64,000 nt of DNA from Perca fluviatilis (GCF_010015445.1 NC_053118.1:4977781-5041780), one strand, 5' to 3'. Positions 43,921-56,210 are shown, counted from the first letter of the stretch. Notes: a model not told the origin generated them from the letters alone. Numbers and translations are program-made.

Positions 43921-44058
43921 AGTATTGGGATCACTATTACATTTTGAAGTGTATAAATCAGAATAAAACTGTAAAAAACGCGCATTTATCTCCTTTGGCT
44001 TAAGTAGGATATGTCCTTTGTCATCTCTAATTTTGTGAATAGCTCGATCGGCTTCTAT

Positions 44059-45089
44059 TTATCTAAGTTGACGAGCTAATAATTTGTGAGGTTTCTCTCC
44101 GAATTCAAAGTGTTTTTGTTTAATGAATAAAAAAGCTGATGTGATTTTCCTAGAGAGAAGTTGATTGAGTTGATATTTCAGATTAGTTATTTCTCTATGC
44201 AAGTCAGGAGTGGGGTTTAAAGCATTCTGTCGGTCCAATTGTTGTATCTGTTCTTCAAGATGTTTACACTGAGTTACTTCTTTTTTCTTTTTGGCAGCTT
44301 CATATGAGATTACACATCCTCTCAAATAGGCTTTGAAAGCCTCCCATAAAGTGCATGATGTGACTTCAGGGGTATCATTGGTTTCAAAATATAGTTTTAT
44401 TTGAGCTTCAATGAATTCACAAAACTCCTTGTCTGTCAATAATTGAGGGTTTAATCTCCAAGATCTACTGGGTGGGTCCATACCTTACAAATATAAAGTG
44501 AATGTTAATGGGCTGTGGTCTGAAATTGATATGGTGTGATATTTCACATCAGTTGTGAATGTAACTAGTCGGGCGTCAATTAGAAAATAATCAATTCTAC
44601 TATAAGAGTTGTGAACTGCCGAAAAAAAAAAGAATAATCCCTGTCAGATGGGTTGGTAAAACGCCATAAATCTATTAAATTCATACTTTTAAGGAATGAA
44701 TTTAAAAGAACACTTGAATTATTTTTGGGTATTTTACAAAATGATGAACGATCAAGAAATGGGTCTAAAGGCGTGTTAAAATCTCCTCCTATTATTAACT
44801 TAGTCTGTGACAGATTGGGGAGTAAACTGAAGACTTTCCTAAAGAATGCAGGATTATCCACATTGGGAGCATTGACAAGAGTTAGAGACGTGTTGTATAT
44901 CTCTCCCGAGACAATGATATAACAACCATCTTTATCGGCTATAGTGGAATTATGGATAAAGTGTATCGCTTTCTTTATTATAATGGCTGCGCCTCTTGCT
45001 TTCATGGAGAAGGACGTGTGGTATACCTCTTTTACCCATTTGGCTTTCAGTCTATTATGAAAATTGTTTTTTAAATGTGTCTCTTGCAA
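44059..45089 (-). pseudogene. L1 endonuclease and linker
   Basis: The endonuclease half (45089-44600) starts MQETHLKNNFHNRLKAKW and contains IIIKKAIHFIHN and LIIGGDFNTPLDPFLDRSS. The QETHL and GGDFN motifs carry catalytic residues. A frame break (A-rich run near 44625) precedes the linker piece (44481-44059), which contains SRSWRLNPQLLTDKEFCEFI, the post-endonuclease block of fish L1. A stop ends it before RT. Confidence 0.8.
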
Positions 45090-45389
45090 AAAAAGTTATG
45101 TCTGAGTGTAATGACTTCAAATGATTCAAAACTTTGCCTCTTTTCACCGGGTTGTTTGCGCCACGTATATTCCAGCTTGTAAATGTCAGTCCCTTTTTAA
45201 CATTCATTGCGTCCGTCATATGTAATAAGAAGGAAAGTTGGCATATGAATGAGATGGGAAATCGAGTATCTGTATGAATTATAGTGAATTAAATCTGCTT
45301 CTATTGCTGCACAACAACTGTAACGCCGCATACTCGAACACAAACACAGTAAACAACAAATAAATGAACAACATAAACTTAAATACCTT

Positions 45390-45870
45390 AGGTTAATCTA
45401 ATGTAGCCGCAGGAAAACAGTTAGCGTGAAAAAGCCAAAAAACCAAGATGGCGGAAAAAGCTTCAGGACATCGTATTTCTGTATATATCTGATATGTTTG
45501 GCATTTTATCTCATATTTTGTTACTTTTATCGAGAAATATATACTTTTAAATCCAAAAACATCGTTCTTTTGACTTAACAATACCTCTGAAGTAACTTTT
45601 AAGACGTGCTTGAAGGTAGCGCCGGAGAATTTCTGTTTACTGTTGCCAAGCAACCAGGAGTAGGCTAGGCACGCCCAGGAGTGCCCACAAGCGAGTGCAT
45701 GTCGCTCTGTTTTGTAGCTAATGTGACTGTGGGGTTAGAGACGGTGGAGAGCACTCCATAAAAGCAAAAAGGCTATTAACTTGAATAAACATTCATAGCT
45801 TATTGACACAGTAAAAGTCTGATATAAAAGTCTCTCTCCACTTGCATTTCTTGTCATGTTATCTTACCAC
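45390..45870. other. L1 inter-ORF stretch or embedded fragment, unassigned
   Basis: Between ORF1 and ORF2 of the L1 lies sequence without L1 motifs (about 45390-45870). A short minus ORF here is not recognised. It may be a small foreign insertion. Confidence 0.3.
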
Positions 45871-45875
45871 AGTAT

Positions 45876-47364
45876 CTAAGGATCCCTGTCGGAGTAGGGT
45901 ACATGATGTATTATCAGTCTTTTAACTTCTTCCAGTTGGTCCCGATGGTGTTGCCGTGAGACGCTCAGCATACTCCTCGGCCTTCTGTGGGTCTGTAAAA
46001 GGATGACTGGGAGCCGTTGTGGGTTACTAGGAGTCTCGCTGGGTAAAGCAAGCCATATCTGACGCCGGGTTGGTTGCGCAATCGTTGCCTGGCTCTGTTG
46101 AATTGCGCTCTTCGCTTTGCCACTGATGGAGGATAGTCGGGGAAGATGCTGGATGTTTCTCATAGCGGCAGCTTTGCGGAGAATGTCTTCCAGGACGTGA
46201 TAGTAATGGAAACGTATTACGAACGGGCGCGGTGGGTCAGAGGGGCTCGGACGTTGGGGAAGGGTCCTGTGGGCTCTGTCAATAAGCAGGGCCTTGTCTA
46301 ACGAGAGTGCATCTTTCAGCAAGTTGGCAATAAAGTCCCTCGGTTTTGTCGTTTCCGAGCCCTCTCGTACACCCGTAATTCTGAAATTGTTTCTACGAGA
46401 TCTTCCCTCTAAATCTTCATTCTTTGGTTTAAGACTGACAACTTCAGCACTGAGATTAGCCACCTGTTGCTCAAGTTGGTTAATGCTATCGGAGTGTGCA
46501 GTGGTGGCCTCTTCTATGTCAGTGAATTTAGCTTGTAGCGTCTGTGTCAGGGTTGCAGGCTTGGACCCAAATGCAGGAAGGCGAGGAGAGTGCAGCAGTG
46601 AGAAATAAAAATACTTTAATGAAAACTCAAAGAGACTTACAAAAGTATAAGCAGGGAAAAAACAAAAACAAAAATCCAGGAACACGGAGATAAGGAGAGC
46701 ACCACAAGGGCCAACGACAAAAGACAACAATCCACCAGCAACAGACACAGAAAACACAGGGACTAAATACACAGGGTAATGAGTAAACGAGAGACAGCAG
46801 ACACAAGGGGAGGGGAACAGGTGAAACACAATAGGGCAATCACAAGGGCGGGAAAACACAGGAAGTAAACCAGACAAGACTAGGGAGAAAAGACAGACTA
46901 CAAAATAAAACAGGAAATGGGAAAACCAACAGAAACATGAAACCAACTACAACAAAGAAACTTGACACAGGGACTGGTGAACAGGTGAAAGACATCAGAC
47001 AATAACAAAGGCAGGAAAACCAAAAGACAGGAAGTAACAAAACAAGAAACACTAAGGGGAACAGAATAACTCCTAAATAAAACAGGTCCAAACACACAAA
47101 AAACACCATAAGAGCGGGGCAGGCGTGACGGTCTGGGATTTAGCTTCAAGATTAGCAATAGACACCTGGGCGACGTTGTTAGTCGTAACAATCTCCTCTC
47201 ATGAAATCATTATACACACACTCAATGCATCTGTCCAAATTCTCACAGATGTCATCCTTTATCTTGGTCATTTCACCTCTGAGTACTGTAATGGCAGCTA
47301 GTAGAGCTCGGTTAGATGGATCCTCCTCATCACCGCTGGGCTCTTCGGTCTGCGTGCTAGGCAA
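45876..47364 (-). pseudogene. L1 ORF1, interrupted by a solo LTR
   Basis: The N-terminal piece (from the ATG at 47364) reads MPSTQTEEPSGDEEDPSNRA and LRGEMTKIKDDICENLDRCI. After the LTR it continues LQAKFTDIEEATTAHSDSIN, QLEQQVANLSAEV (coiled coil), RRNNFRITGVREG (RRM start), LLIDRAHRTLPQ and PRPFVIRFHYYHVLEDILRK. This is the coiled coil, RRM and C-terminal domain order of L1 ORF1p, an RNA-binding chaperone. The insertion and frame changes disable it. Confidence 0.8.
46545..47130 (-). mobile_element. Solo LTR (Gypsy-type) with 5-bp target duplication
   Basis: 586 bp lie between direct repeats GTCTG (46540-46544 and 47131-47135). Read on the minus strand it starts CGTCACGCCTGCCCC (expected TGTCACGCC, one base changed) and ends CAACCCTGACA. 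ATTAAAGTATTTTTATTTC near 46615 is a plausible polyadenylation signal. The Phe/Val-rich frames across it are not genes. Confidence 0.8.
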
Positions 47365-47524
47365 GGCCGGTGACTGGTTGAGGCCTAGTTGAGTCGATTT
47401 CGGTTTGTTGGATTTTTGTTGAGATATCCAGTCGAACTTGAAGTTTTAGTGTTTTAGAAGTAAATGCGCTCTGAAAGCATAGAATTTACATAGTTGTTGG
47501 CCCTTGAAAATAGTTTTTAGCGGA

Positions 47525-47757
47525 TTTGGCTGACGGAGCTCTTAAAGACGCGTCCTACTCCGTCATCGCTCCACGGTCCCACTCCACTCACTGTTTTAAC
47601 CACACCCTCGACCTTGTGCTGGCATATGGCATCGAAATTGAAGATTTAACAGTACTTCCGCAGTATCCTTTATTATCAGACCATTTCTTAATAACTTTCA
47701 AATTTTTACTACCTGACTATACGAAATTAGATAAAAGCTTTCTGTCTGCCTAAATGC
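47525..47757 (+). pseudogene. LINE B, segment 2 (endonuclease C terminus)
   Basis: The frame reads HCFNHTLDLVLAYGIEIEDL and LLSDHFLITFKFLLP, the closing block of the AP endonuclease (SDH catalytic His). It continues segment 1 across the L1 insertion. Confidence 0.8.
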
Positions 47758-47989
47758 AGGACAAACAGACACAAAAACTCTTTTGTTCCTGCTGCTATAG
47801 GCTTTGTTAATAATTCAATGTGAGATGTGGACTTCTGTGTAGTATGTATTTACTTGTGTCCTCCATCGATAGTGTCTGTTGTCTGTATGGCTTATGTGTT
47901 GCTCATGTTGCACTTTATTTGCTGCAAAACGAATTGCCCCTCGGGGATAATAAAGACTCATTGACCTTGACTTGACCTTGAAGTTTCTA
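47758..47989 (+). mobile_element. LINE 3' tail inserted in LINE B
   Basis: It ends with TTGCCCCTCGGGGATAATAA and a TGACCTTGACTTGACCTTGA tail (47963-47989). Such short tandem tails mark 3' ends of CR1/L2-group or Rex-type LINEs. LINE B resumes immediately after it. Confidence 0.65.
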
Positions 47990-48901
47990 CACTAGATGCC
48001 TATCTGACAGTGCTATAGCTAAATTTAAATAAGATATTCCAACAGCATTTAACTCAATGTCATGCCTTAATATAACAGAGGACTTTTATGTTAACTTTAG
48101 TCCCTCCCAAACTGATAATTTTGTAGACGGTGCTACGGCCTCGCTACGGATGACTTTAGACTCTGTTGCTCCCCTCAAAAAGAAGACGATGAAGCAAAGG
48201 AAACTAGCACCTTGGTATAACTCCCAAACTTGCAAATTAAAACAAATCTCGCAAAAACTTCAAAGTAAATGGCGTTCCACCAAACTAGAAGAATCTCGCA
48301 TTCATCAGGTACCTGATGAAGGTCTGAGACTGAAACTTATTTTACTAATTAAATTATTGCTTGCGTAATGGTCAGTGTGCGGGATTTTCTCTAAAAAAGT
48401 TTTTGATCTGCTACTTTTGATCATATCCTATGCATCTGCCCGACAAAAGAGGTGTGCAAACAGTTTTCTTACGTTACTCTATAAACCTTCAACAACTACT
48501 GTTAAAGGTCTCTTCAGCTAAGCCATCTACCTGTCTTTTAGACCCCATCCCAACGAGGCTACTTAAAGAAGCGCTACCCGTGGTTAACACTTCATTACTG
48601 TATATGATCAATTTGTCTTTATTAACAGGTTATGTACCGCAGTCATTTAAAGTAGCTGTGATAAAACTGATCTAATGTCCCTTTCCTCTCCAAAAACCTT
48701 GAGAAGGTAGTCGCCAATCAGTTGTGTGATTTTCTACATAGCAATAGCTTATTTGAGGACTTTTAGTCAGGATTTAGAATGCATCATAGCACCGAGATGG
48801 CACCGGTGAAAATTACTAACGACCTTCTAACTGCTTCACACAATAGACTTGTCTCCGTACTTGTCTTACTAGATCTTAGTGCTGCATTCAACACTATTGA
48901 C
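47990..48901 (+). pseudogene. LINE B, segment 3 (linker and RT N-terminal half)
   Basis: Frames read SQTDNFVDGATASLRMTLDS, RKLAPWYNSQTCKLKQ, PSTCLLDPIPTRLLKEALPV and LTGYVPQSFKVAVIKLI. After stops come [20 protein letters not shown] and [14 protein letters not shown], the last being RT domain 3 with a catalytic Asp. It is cut after NTID by a hAT insertion. Confidence 0.8.
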
Positions 48902-49496
48902 CAGGCTTATGCAAAATTCTGAATTTCAGAATTGGCCTCCATTCAATTCATAAATTGGAATTTGAATTGAATTGGAATGACAGAAAGTGGAATTAAATTA
49001 ATTGCAATTCGAAGAAATTCCAACAGTCACACATCAGAAAGAATGTGTTGAATCTCACATGCATTCATTGCTAGGAAGGTTACTTTAGAAATGTCTTACT
49101 GCTATAAGTTACCCATTGTAAATGTGTTTTGGATTACTTTATTTGGATTACTTTATCAATGCAAAGCAATTTACTTTTAATTTGATTAGTAACTACAGAC
49201 CTGCCAACATGTACACATTTTTCGTACTCGGCACGCATTTTGACCCTTAAGTACGCTTGTACGATTCGCTGCTCTCTAGGTACGCATTTTGTTGCATCTC
49301 GCATTTCTCCAGTTTCAGTTTCTATGCAATCTACATCTATGATGTTGATTCTGCCACTGAGCAGTGGAGTGAAAAGCTTTCGGCCAATCAGAGCGCTGCA
49401 TTTTAACCCTCCGCCCACCTGCCCCTCCTAGCCAAATACTTTGCGCGTTTAATTCAATTCAGTGCCTCAGGAAGCCAGGCTGTCCTAGGCTTGCAT

Positions 49497-49666
49497 GCCA
49501 TGGCTGAACCGCCTCAAAAAAAGGTTCGGAACAATTTCTTATCGGAAGAGATAGCCTTTCATCCACATGTCCAGGCTACCTCACACAGACAGTATATAGA
49601 ACCTCCTCACGCGTTCTGCACCGGGTGCAAGACAGACATCGACATCAGTCACCAAGGGGCAACAGG
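49497..49666 (+). pseudogene. BED-like zinc-finger ORF start of the hAT element
   Basis: From an ATG near 49500 the frame reads MAEPPQKKVRNNFLSEE and later AFCTGCKTDIDISHQGA. The C-x2-C followed by a His resembles the N-terminal zinc finger of a hAT transposase group in fish. A donor-like ACAG|GTAATG ends the block at 49666, so it may be a first exon. Nothing downstream continues it before the L2 tail. Confidence 0.5.
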
Positions 49667-49739
49667 TAATGAACACAGTCCCATAAACAAATACTCCCCA
49701 CCCCCCGAAACATAATTATATTAAAAATAAATGGATGAT

Positions 49740-49918
49740 ATACTGCACTATCAATTTTATTCTTGTCTTTTAATGTTTTTAATTTGTTTATTAATGTTTT
49801 TAAATTGTTTTTAATTGTTTTCTAACTGCTCTTTAATGTTTTATGTAAAGCACTTTGAATTGCCCTGTTGCTGAAATGTGCTATACAAATAAAGCTGCCT
49901 TGCCTTGCCTTGCCTTGA
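49740..49918 (+). mobile_element. LINE-2 type 3' tail with CCTTG repeats
   Basis: GTAAAGCACTTTGAATTGCC and ATGTGCTATACAAATAAAG are the L2 3' consensus. The copy ends in (GCCTT)n, the short tandem tail used for priming. Confidence 0.8.
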
Positions 49919-50972
49919 TAAGAAAAAAACTTTCATAGTGTCCATCAGTGATTCAATTCAGTGGTTGAAATGACTGTAGAGACGGATACATTTGCGACAC
50001 TATTTTCCTGAGTTTTTTACGCTGTGTTGAAGCGAGCTGTCCCGTCACTGTTCCGTGGTCAGAGCCAGAACCAGAGACGGTAACTGACAACATCTGTGTC
50101 CTGTCAGTGACGACAGCAATGTGACCGAGCAACTGACAGATAACATGTAGAGAATTAATGTTTAGTCTTGGTACACGTAATATTACATTTTATCAGCGGT
50201 GGAAAGTAACTATAACCTACCGTCGGCTACTTTGATTCAATTTTAATTGGGTATTTTTTTATTTAATCCTACTTATTAGGCTACTTCTAGTCCACCACAA
50301 TTCAGAGTCAAGCAGGCTATTGAACGTTTTACTTAACTATTTATTTCATAGCTTTAGTTACTTTGCAGCGTCAGATTAATAATACAAAATAATATGAATA
50401 AATTATGATGTATTAAAGTGGATAAAGATGAGACTTTGTTGACCCTGTGGTGAAATTCACAAGCTACCTGCCAAGAATACTTCTGCTTTTATTTTGGTGA
50501 AAGTAACTCAAAAGTAACGCAAAAGTAGTGTAAGCATTACAATTCAGAAACAGTAATATTGTAATATAACTAATTACTCTCAAATGACAATAACTAGTAA
50601 TCAATAATGTATTACATTTTGGAATTAACTTGCCCAATACTGGTGTCACACCTGCCATCCTTCCCATTAGTTGGGGGAAGTTAGAAAAGTGGTGGAATGG
50701 CTAGAAAACTAAAAGGTTTTAGAAAGGCCAGGTGCTGATTAACGTAAGCTAAAGGTAACAGTTAGGCTATTTATGTGATGTGATGGCAACTGACATAACG
50801 CAATGTCACCCATGTCAAATTTTTAAAAGCATATCTGAAAATATCTGACCCATTTTATTTATTAGCCTATAATTGTGTCTCTGTCAGGCTTCAATCTTGT
50901 GCTTTTTTAGTAGTTGCTTTAGGCCTATTTAAAGTTTCTTTATGAGTAAATCATTACTTAGACTACTTAATT
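49919..50972. other. hAT interior, unassigned
   Basis: AT-rich sequence without recognised coding content; short ORFs (such as 50667-50464 minus) show no motif. Confidence 0.3.
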
Positions 50973-52799
50973 AGGGCCCGAGCGACGAAGGCCCTATTGA
51001 AACTGAAGGAATTATTTTTAGGGCCTTAACATGTTGAGGGGCTTAACATATTCAAAAACTCATCAAATTTGGCGGTCGCATCAAGTCTGGTGAAAATTTA
51101 CGTATTTTAAAGGTTTCGGGAATAGGCGCACAAAGCTGGCTCGGTAGCGCCCCCTAGAAAGTTAAAAAAATTGAGCCCCTGCAGTGCGTTTAACGTAGAC
51201 ACATAAAACTTGGTACACATAGGTAACATGTCAAGATGTACAAAAAACTTAATTGCAGCCATACCCTAAACCCAACAGGAAGTCCAACATTTTGATTTCA
51301 ATGTTCGAAATTAGTGTGATTTTGGCCATTTCCACGTCGTACTTTAACGAACTCCTCCTAGAGATTTCATCCGATCAACTTCAAACTCGGTCTGTGCCAT
51401 CTTAAGAAGTTAAAGATGAAAAGTTGTTAAAAGAAAAACTTCGTCATAGGGCGTGGCCGTGGCGGGGCGGCCATTTTGTGCGTTTCGCCGCCGAAACAGG
51501 AAGTGGGTTTAACTCGAGTGTACATTGTCCGATTACCTCGAACCTTTTCAAGATTCATAAGAGTCCAACCCTGAGGACAAATAAAGACCGATATTTACTT
51601 AAAGTCATAGCGCCCCCTAGTGGCAACAGGAAGTAGGCCTAAAAGTCAAGGTGCTATACTAACGATAGAGATTTCATCCGACGGACTTCAAACTTGGTGT
51701 GTACCATCCCAACACCTTAACGATGAAAAGTTATTAAAAGAAAAACTTTTCTTCAGATGGTGTTCGGCCATTTTGAGTGTTTAGAGATGAAATTTCTCAT
51801 GATTGACAAGGGTCCAGGCCTGAGGACACGTACAGGCCAAAATTTACTTTTGGTCATAGCGCCCCCCAATGGCAACAGGAAATCTGCCTTATATGACAAA
51901 CATCATCCGATTTACATGAAACTCAGAATGTGTGGTCTACATGTGATACTGAGCCGCCCCCTATAATATGACCACACCCACTTACTAAGGCCACGCCCCC
52001 TTCCATACAATTTGAACCGTTTAAGGTAGAGTCTTTTGTGAGGTATCATTGAACTCAGCAGAGACTTCCTTCTTCATTGGTCATGGTTTGGCCCGCCCCG
52101 TATGCTTAAGCCACGCCCCTTTCATAAATGGTGACCTGTTTAAGGTAGAGCCTTGTGTGAGGTATCAATGAATCAATCGGCAGAGACTTCGTTTTTTATT
52201 GGTAAAGGTTTGGCCCGCCCACTATACTTTGGCCATGCCCCCTTTCACAGCTAATGAACTGTATCACATAGAGTCTTGTGTGAGGTATCATTGAACTCAG
52301 CAGAGACTTCCTTATTCATTGGTGATTGTTTGCCCCACCCCTCTGTGCTTAGCCACGCCCCATTTCATAAATGGTAACCCGTTTATGGTAGAGTCTTATG
52401 TGAGGTATCAATGAACTCAGCAGAAACTTCCTTATTCATTGCTCATGGTTTGGCCCGCCCCCCTATGCTTAAGCCACACCCCCTTTCATAAATGGGGACC
52501 TGTTTAAGGTAGAGTCTTAATAGGTATCAATGAACTCAGCAGAGACTTCTTTTTTTATTGGTAAAGGGTTGGCCCGCCCCCTATACTTTGGCCACGCCCC
52601 CTTTCACAGCTAATGAACTGTATGATATAGTCTTATGTGAGGTATCGTTGAACTCGGCAAGGAGTTCCCTTTTCATTGTTGACGATTTGCGGTGTCTGAG
52701 TGCCACGCAAATGTACTGTCGCAAGGAGCGGCGTCCGTCGGTAACCCCAACGCGCGCATAGGCACGAGGGCCCGTCCATCGCTGCTCGCAGCTTTAATT
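50973..52799 (+). mobile_element. Family A repeat copy 5, with six modules
   Basis: It has a single shortened head (AGGGCCCGAGCGACGAAGG; the inner stem is deleted), the standard body, six modules of about 120 bp (near 51990, 52110, 52230, 52352, 52472 and 52590) and the GCTGCTCGCAGCTTTAATT end. It is inserted within the hAT-like element 40 kb from the main cluster. The insertion site lies between T-rich flanks (CTTAATT and TCAATTT). Confidence 0.8.
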
Positions 52800-53597
52800 T
52801 CAATTTGGTTTCAAAATAAAAGACTTTGTCTGTCTGTTAACTTACTTGTAGATGCCTTTTGAAATTTGAAGTAGCCTTTATGGAGCCACAGACTGGAGCA
52901 CTGCAGTGCTTGCATATGGCTCTGTGGTTTCCAGGTGTTCTTGTTGGAATTGGTTCTTCAAAATGAACTAGTATTGATGACCTTTTAGGCCTGCTATTAT
53001 TTTCCATGTCACTGTTATTACAGGTGTCAAATCTAAAAACATTTCTAATCTGAAGTTGTAAGGGACTTCTGAAACTTAAAAAGTCCAGAGTTGACCATCA
53101 ACTTGTGTAGAAAAGAAGCTTTCAAACAAATGTCCAACTCAAATTGTTGGGCAACCATTTTAAATACTTGGTTAAATTAAAGCATTCTGGGAAATGGAGT
53201 CATGTTCCATCATATTCCACAAAATTCCACATACAATTACAATAATTAAAACTGAATTGTGTTCTGTGACTAGAGCTTGCTACTGCTGGGGGAAAACATT
53301 TCCAGAAAATGTAATCTGTACAAGTAGTTCAAACTAATATCAATTATAGAATGACATGCAATCATATCTGACATATATTGTAAAGCTTAATTATTAAACA
53401 CTTCACTTAAATTATGTATATGAATTTCTTTGAATTTTTATTGAATTGCAATTCTGCTTCCTTTAATTCAAGTTTGAATTGTAATTCTAGATCCTGTTTT
53501 TGACATCAGTTAAATTCAATTCAAATTCAAGAATTGCATTGGAATTTAGGAGTCATTCTCAATTCAATTCTGAATTGTGCACAAGCCTGCTATTGAC

Positions 53598-54237
53598 CAT
53601 ACCATCCTGCTACAGAGACTGGAACACTTAGTTGGCATTAAAGGAATTGCACTAAGCTGGTTTAAGTCCTATTTATCTGATCGTTATCATTTTGTTAATG
53701 TTAACGATAAATCCTCCAGGTAGCTAAAGTTAGCAATGGCGTTCCACAAGGCTCAGTTCTTGGACCAATTCTATTCACCTTGTACAACTTTCAATGTTAT
53801 TCGGATGACACCTAATTATACCTATCAATTAAGCCAGACGAAACCAGTCAGTTAACTAAACTCCAAGGATGCATCAAAGATATAAAAGCATGGATGACCT
53901 ACAATTTTCTGATGTTAAAGTCAGACAAAACTGAAGTGATTGTGCTGGGCCCTAAACACCTCCAAAACTCATTATCCAAAGACATAGGTACTCTGGATGG
54001 TATTGCCCTGACCTCCAGCACTACTGTCAGAAATCTAGGAGTTATTTTTTTATCAGGATATATCCTTTAACGGCCACTTAAAACAAACCTCAAGAACAGC
54101 CTTTTTTCAATTTCGTAACATTGCCAAAATTAGGAACATCCTATCTCAAAACGATGCTGAAAAACCTGTCCATGCATTCGTTACTTCCAGGCTGGACTAT
54201 TGTAATTCCTTACTATCAGGATGCTCAAATTAAACCC
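53598..54237 (+). pseudogene. LINE B, segment 4 (RT catalytic part)
   Basis: It continues as DHTILLQRLEHLVGIKGIAL, SWFKSYLSDRYHFVNVN, a CYSDDT block (about 53800, the YADD box), LKSDKTEVIVLGPKHLQNSL, VRNLGVI and RLDYCNSLLSGC. Frameshifts break it at several places. It is interrupted at 54238 by a TTAA element; about 45 codons of LINE sequence are also missing there. Confidence 0.75.
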
Positions 54238-54241
54238 TTAA

Positions 54242-55559
54242 CCTGTTAACATCCACCTCTTTTCCTGATTTTCGCCTATTTCTCGTTCCCAAAGGGAAAA
54301 GCTTATAACAGAAGAACTGTAAGGCCAAAATACATGTATGAGGCTTCATTTGAAACCTAACTTCTTCTACTTTATGGACATGTGCTTGATTAGCATGTGA
54401 TTAAAACACAACATACACTACAGCAGTTCAAACATGGTTAAAAATAGTTATTTTGGTCCTGTCTAAAAAAACGTAATTTTTTAAAATAATAACTAAAAAA
54501 TACTTTGTGCCACACTACGCAGGACACAACACATACCTCTTAGACCTTGTCAAGAAGACCTCTATAAAGTTTCAGAACTCTAACCATAACCTAATGGGAG
54601 CTAGGGAGTTTTCAGTATTTGGTGTAACAGATGTCACTGGTGTGCCAAAACCTCTCCAAAACTTCTCCAAATGACCAAATGTTGCTAAATGCTTTTACTC
54701 ACTTCTACGCTATTAGAAAAAACATACTAAATACTTAAAATGACTTACATTCATTCAAACACTGTTGATCATATGTTTTTCTCATAAATCACATGTATGC
54801 GCATGCTGGCTCTGGGAGGCGGGGCTTAGGTCTGTTACCCATTAATTTGGACTGGTTCCCATTGGATATTCCTATGTGTTGATAGGCAATGACAGCTTTT
54901 TCTAAGATGGCTGCTCAGAGAGATGACGCAGCATATTGACGCTCCACAGTGGGAGCGCTTGTTGGACGTCGGGGTCTGTCCCGGGGTGAAAACTAAACAG
55001 AAAAAGGTGGGGATAGTTTCATTATGTAGGCAGCAACCTGAGGCAAACATACCCAGCAACACGGTGCAGGGCAAGGAGAAATATATTATTTCAGACGGAA
55101 CGAGATCGGCTAATGAAGTTAGCAGACAGTTAGCGGACAATTAGCATGGATTCTACAGGACAATATTCATAACCTGGATTAATTCTTTTGAAAAAATGTT
55201 ATCCATTTGATCTGTGGACACTTACGGACTAGAGGAATATAAATAAGACAGGAATGGACGAGGATTGAACGTTTAGGACAGCCTACAGGTAGGGAGCGTC
55301 AATACTTTTTTTATTTATTTATTTCTTTTTTTTTTTCAATAGCATGAGCACTAAGATCAATAATAATGCTTTGGTGCTTATGATTTCGGTAAAATGAACT
55401 GAATGATTGAATTGCAGAGAATTTTACCAATCAAACGATGTACAGCATGTCCATATTGACAAAAGTTTTGAACTTTTGTGGTTAAATACTATTATATAAC
55501 ATGTCAGAACATGTCTGTTAACCCCCACTGGGTCGCCGGCGGGGGTGGGGGTTAACAGG
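54242..55559. mobile_element. TTAA-flanked DNA transposon (piggyBac- or Kolobok-like)
   Basis: 1318 bp between TTAA duplications (54238-54241 and 55560-55563), with 9-bp TIRs CCTGTTAAC and GTTAACAGG. LINE B resumes on both sides. Two overlapping ORFs near 54835-55144 lie on opposite strands; neither resembles a transposase. The right end is G/C-rich (GGTCGCCGGCGGGGGTGGGG). Confidence 0.75.
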
Positions 55560-55563
55560 TTAA

Positions 55564-56150
55564 GACTTCTCCTGACCTACAAAGCTCTAAATGGTCAAGC
55601 ACCATCATATCTAGAAGAGCTCTTAGTACCTTATTGCCCCACTAGAGCACTGCGCTCCCAGAATGCTGAGTTACTTGTGGTTTCTAGAGTCTCTAAAAGT
55701 AGAATGGGAGCCAGAGCCTTTAGCTATCAGGCTCCTCTCCTGTGGAACCAGCTCCCAGTCTGGGTCCGGGGGGCAGACACCGTCACCACATTTAAGAGTA
55801 AACTTAAAACTCTCCTCTTCAATAAAGCTTATAGTTAGGATGTGAGGAGTTGCAGCGTTCGCCTAGACTGGCGGGGGAGGGTATGTAGCTCCAGACACGG
55901 CACCCCTTCTCTTCTCTGCTTCTCTTCATAGTCGTTAGACTGTTACTATATGGTTATAATCAATGATATAATCAAAGTAGAGGGAGACAGGCCAGTACAG
56001 TCCAATCCGGTTGGGGAGAGTTCTAGCCTGACCAGGCTCCTCTCCTTACTGTCTCTCTTAATTATGCTGTTATAGTTTTACACTGCTGGGGGACTTCCTT
56101 TGACACACTAAGCTTCTCTCTCCTCTCTCTTTCCATCTGTGTGTTTTAAT
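55564..56150 (+). pseudogene. LINE B, segment 5 (ORF2 C terminus and 3' UTR)
   Basis: The 97-residue frame reads LRLLLTYKALNGQAPSYLEE, YCPTRALRSQNAELLVVSRV, ARAFSYQAPLLWNQLPVW and FKSKLKTLLFNKAYS, followed by a stop at 55838. These are the final L2 blocks. The 3' UTR runs on to about 56150. Confidence 0.85.
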
Positions 56151-56210
56151 GTGTGGTGGAAGTTTTCCTTGAAGCAGCAGCGTTTGGAAATATCAATGAT
56201 CAAAATGAAA

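Larger units (their letters stand above)
43379..47524 (-). mobile_element. L1-type LINE inserted into LINE B, internally deleted
   Basis: Minus-strand order: 5' UTR (47524-47365), ORF1 (47364-45876, split by a solo LTR), ORF2 endonuclease (45089-44580), linker (44481-44059), the first part of RT (43920-43600), then what looks like a 3' UTR with AATAAAAAACTC near 43460. The RT catalytic core (YADD) and the C terminus are deleted. LINE B reads on both sides of it, so it is an insertion. Confidence 0.85.
48902..53589. mobile_element. hAT-like element, 4.7 kb, with 8-bp target duplication
   Basis: The element runs from CAGGCTTATGCAAAATTC to GAATTGTGCACAAGCCTG and is flanked by CTATTGAC at 48894-48901 and 53590-53597. 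Subterminal regions (48910-49020 and 53430-53580) are full of AATTGAATT-type words in inverted relation. Inside are a zinc-finger ORF remnant (49497-49666), an L2 tail (49740-49918) and a family A copy (50973-52799). No complete hAT transposase is seen, so it is non-autonomous and enlarged by nested insertions. Confidence 0.85.

Noticed and set aside
46627..47191. Hydrophobic Phe/Val/Cys-rich ORFs that look like membrane proteins
   Set aside because: They lie in a solo LTR rich in CTTT/GTTT words; no start context or homology.
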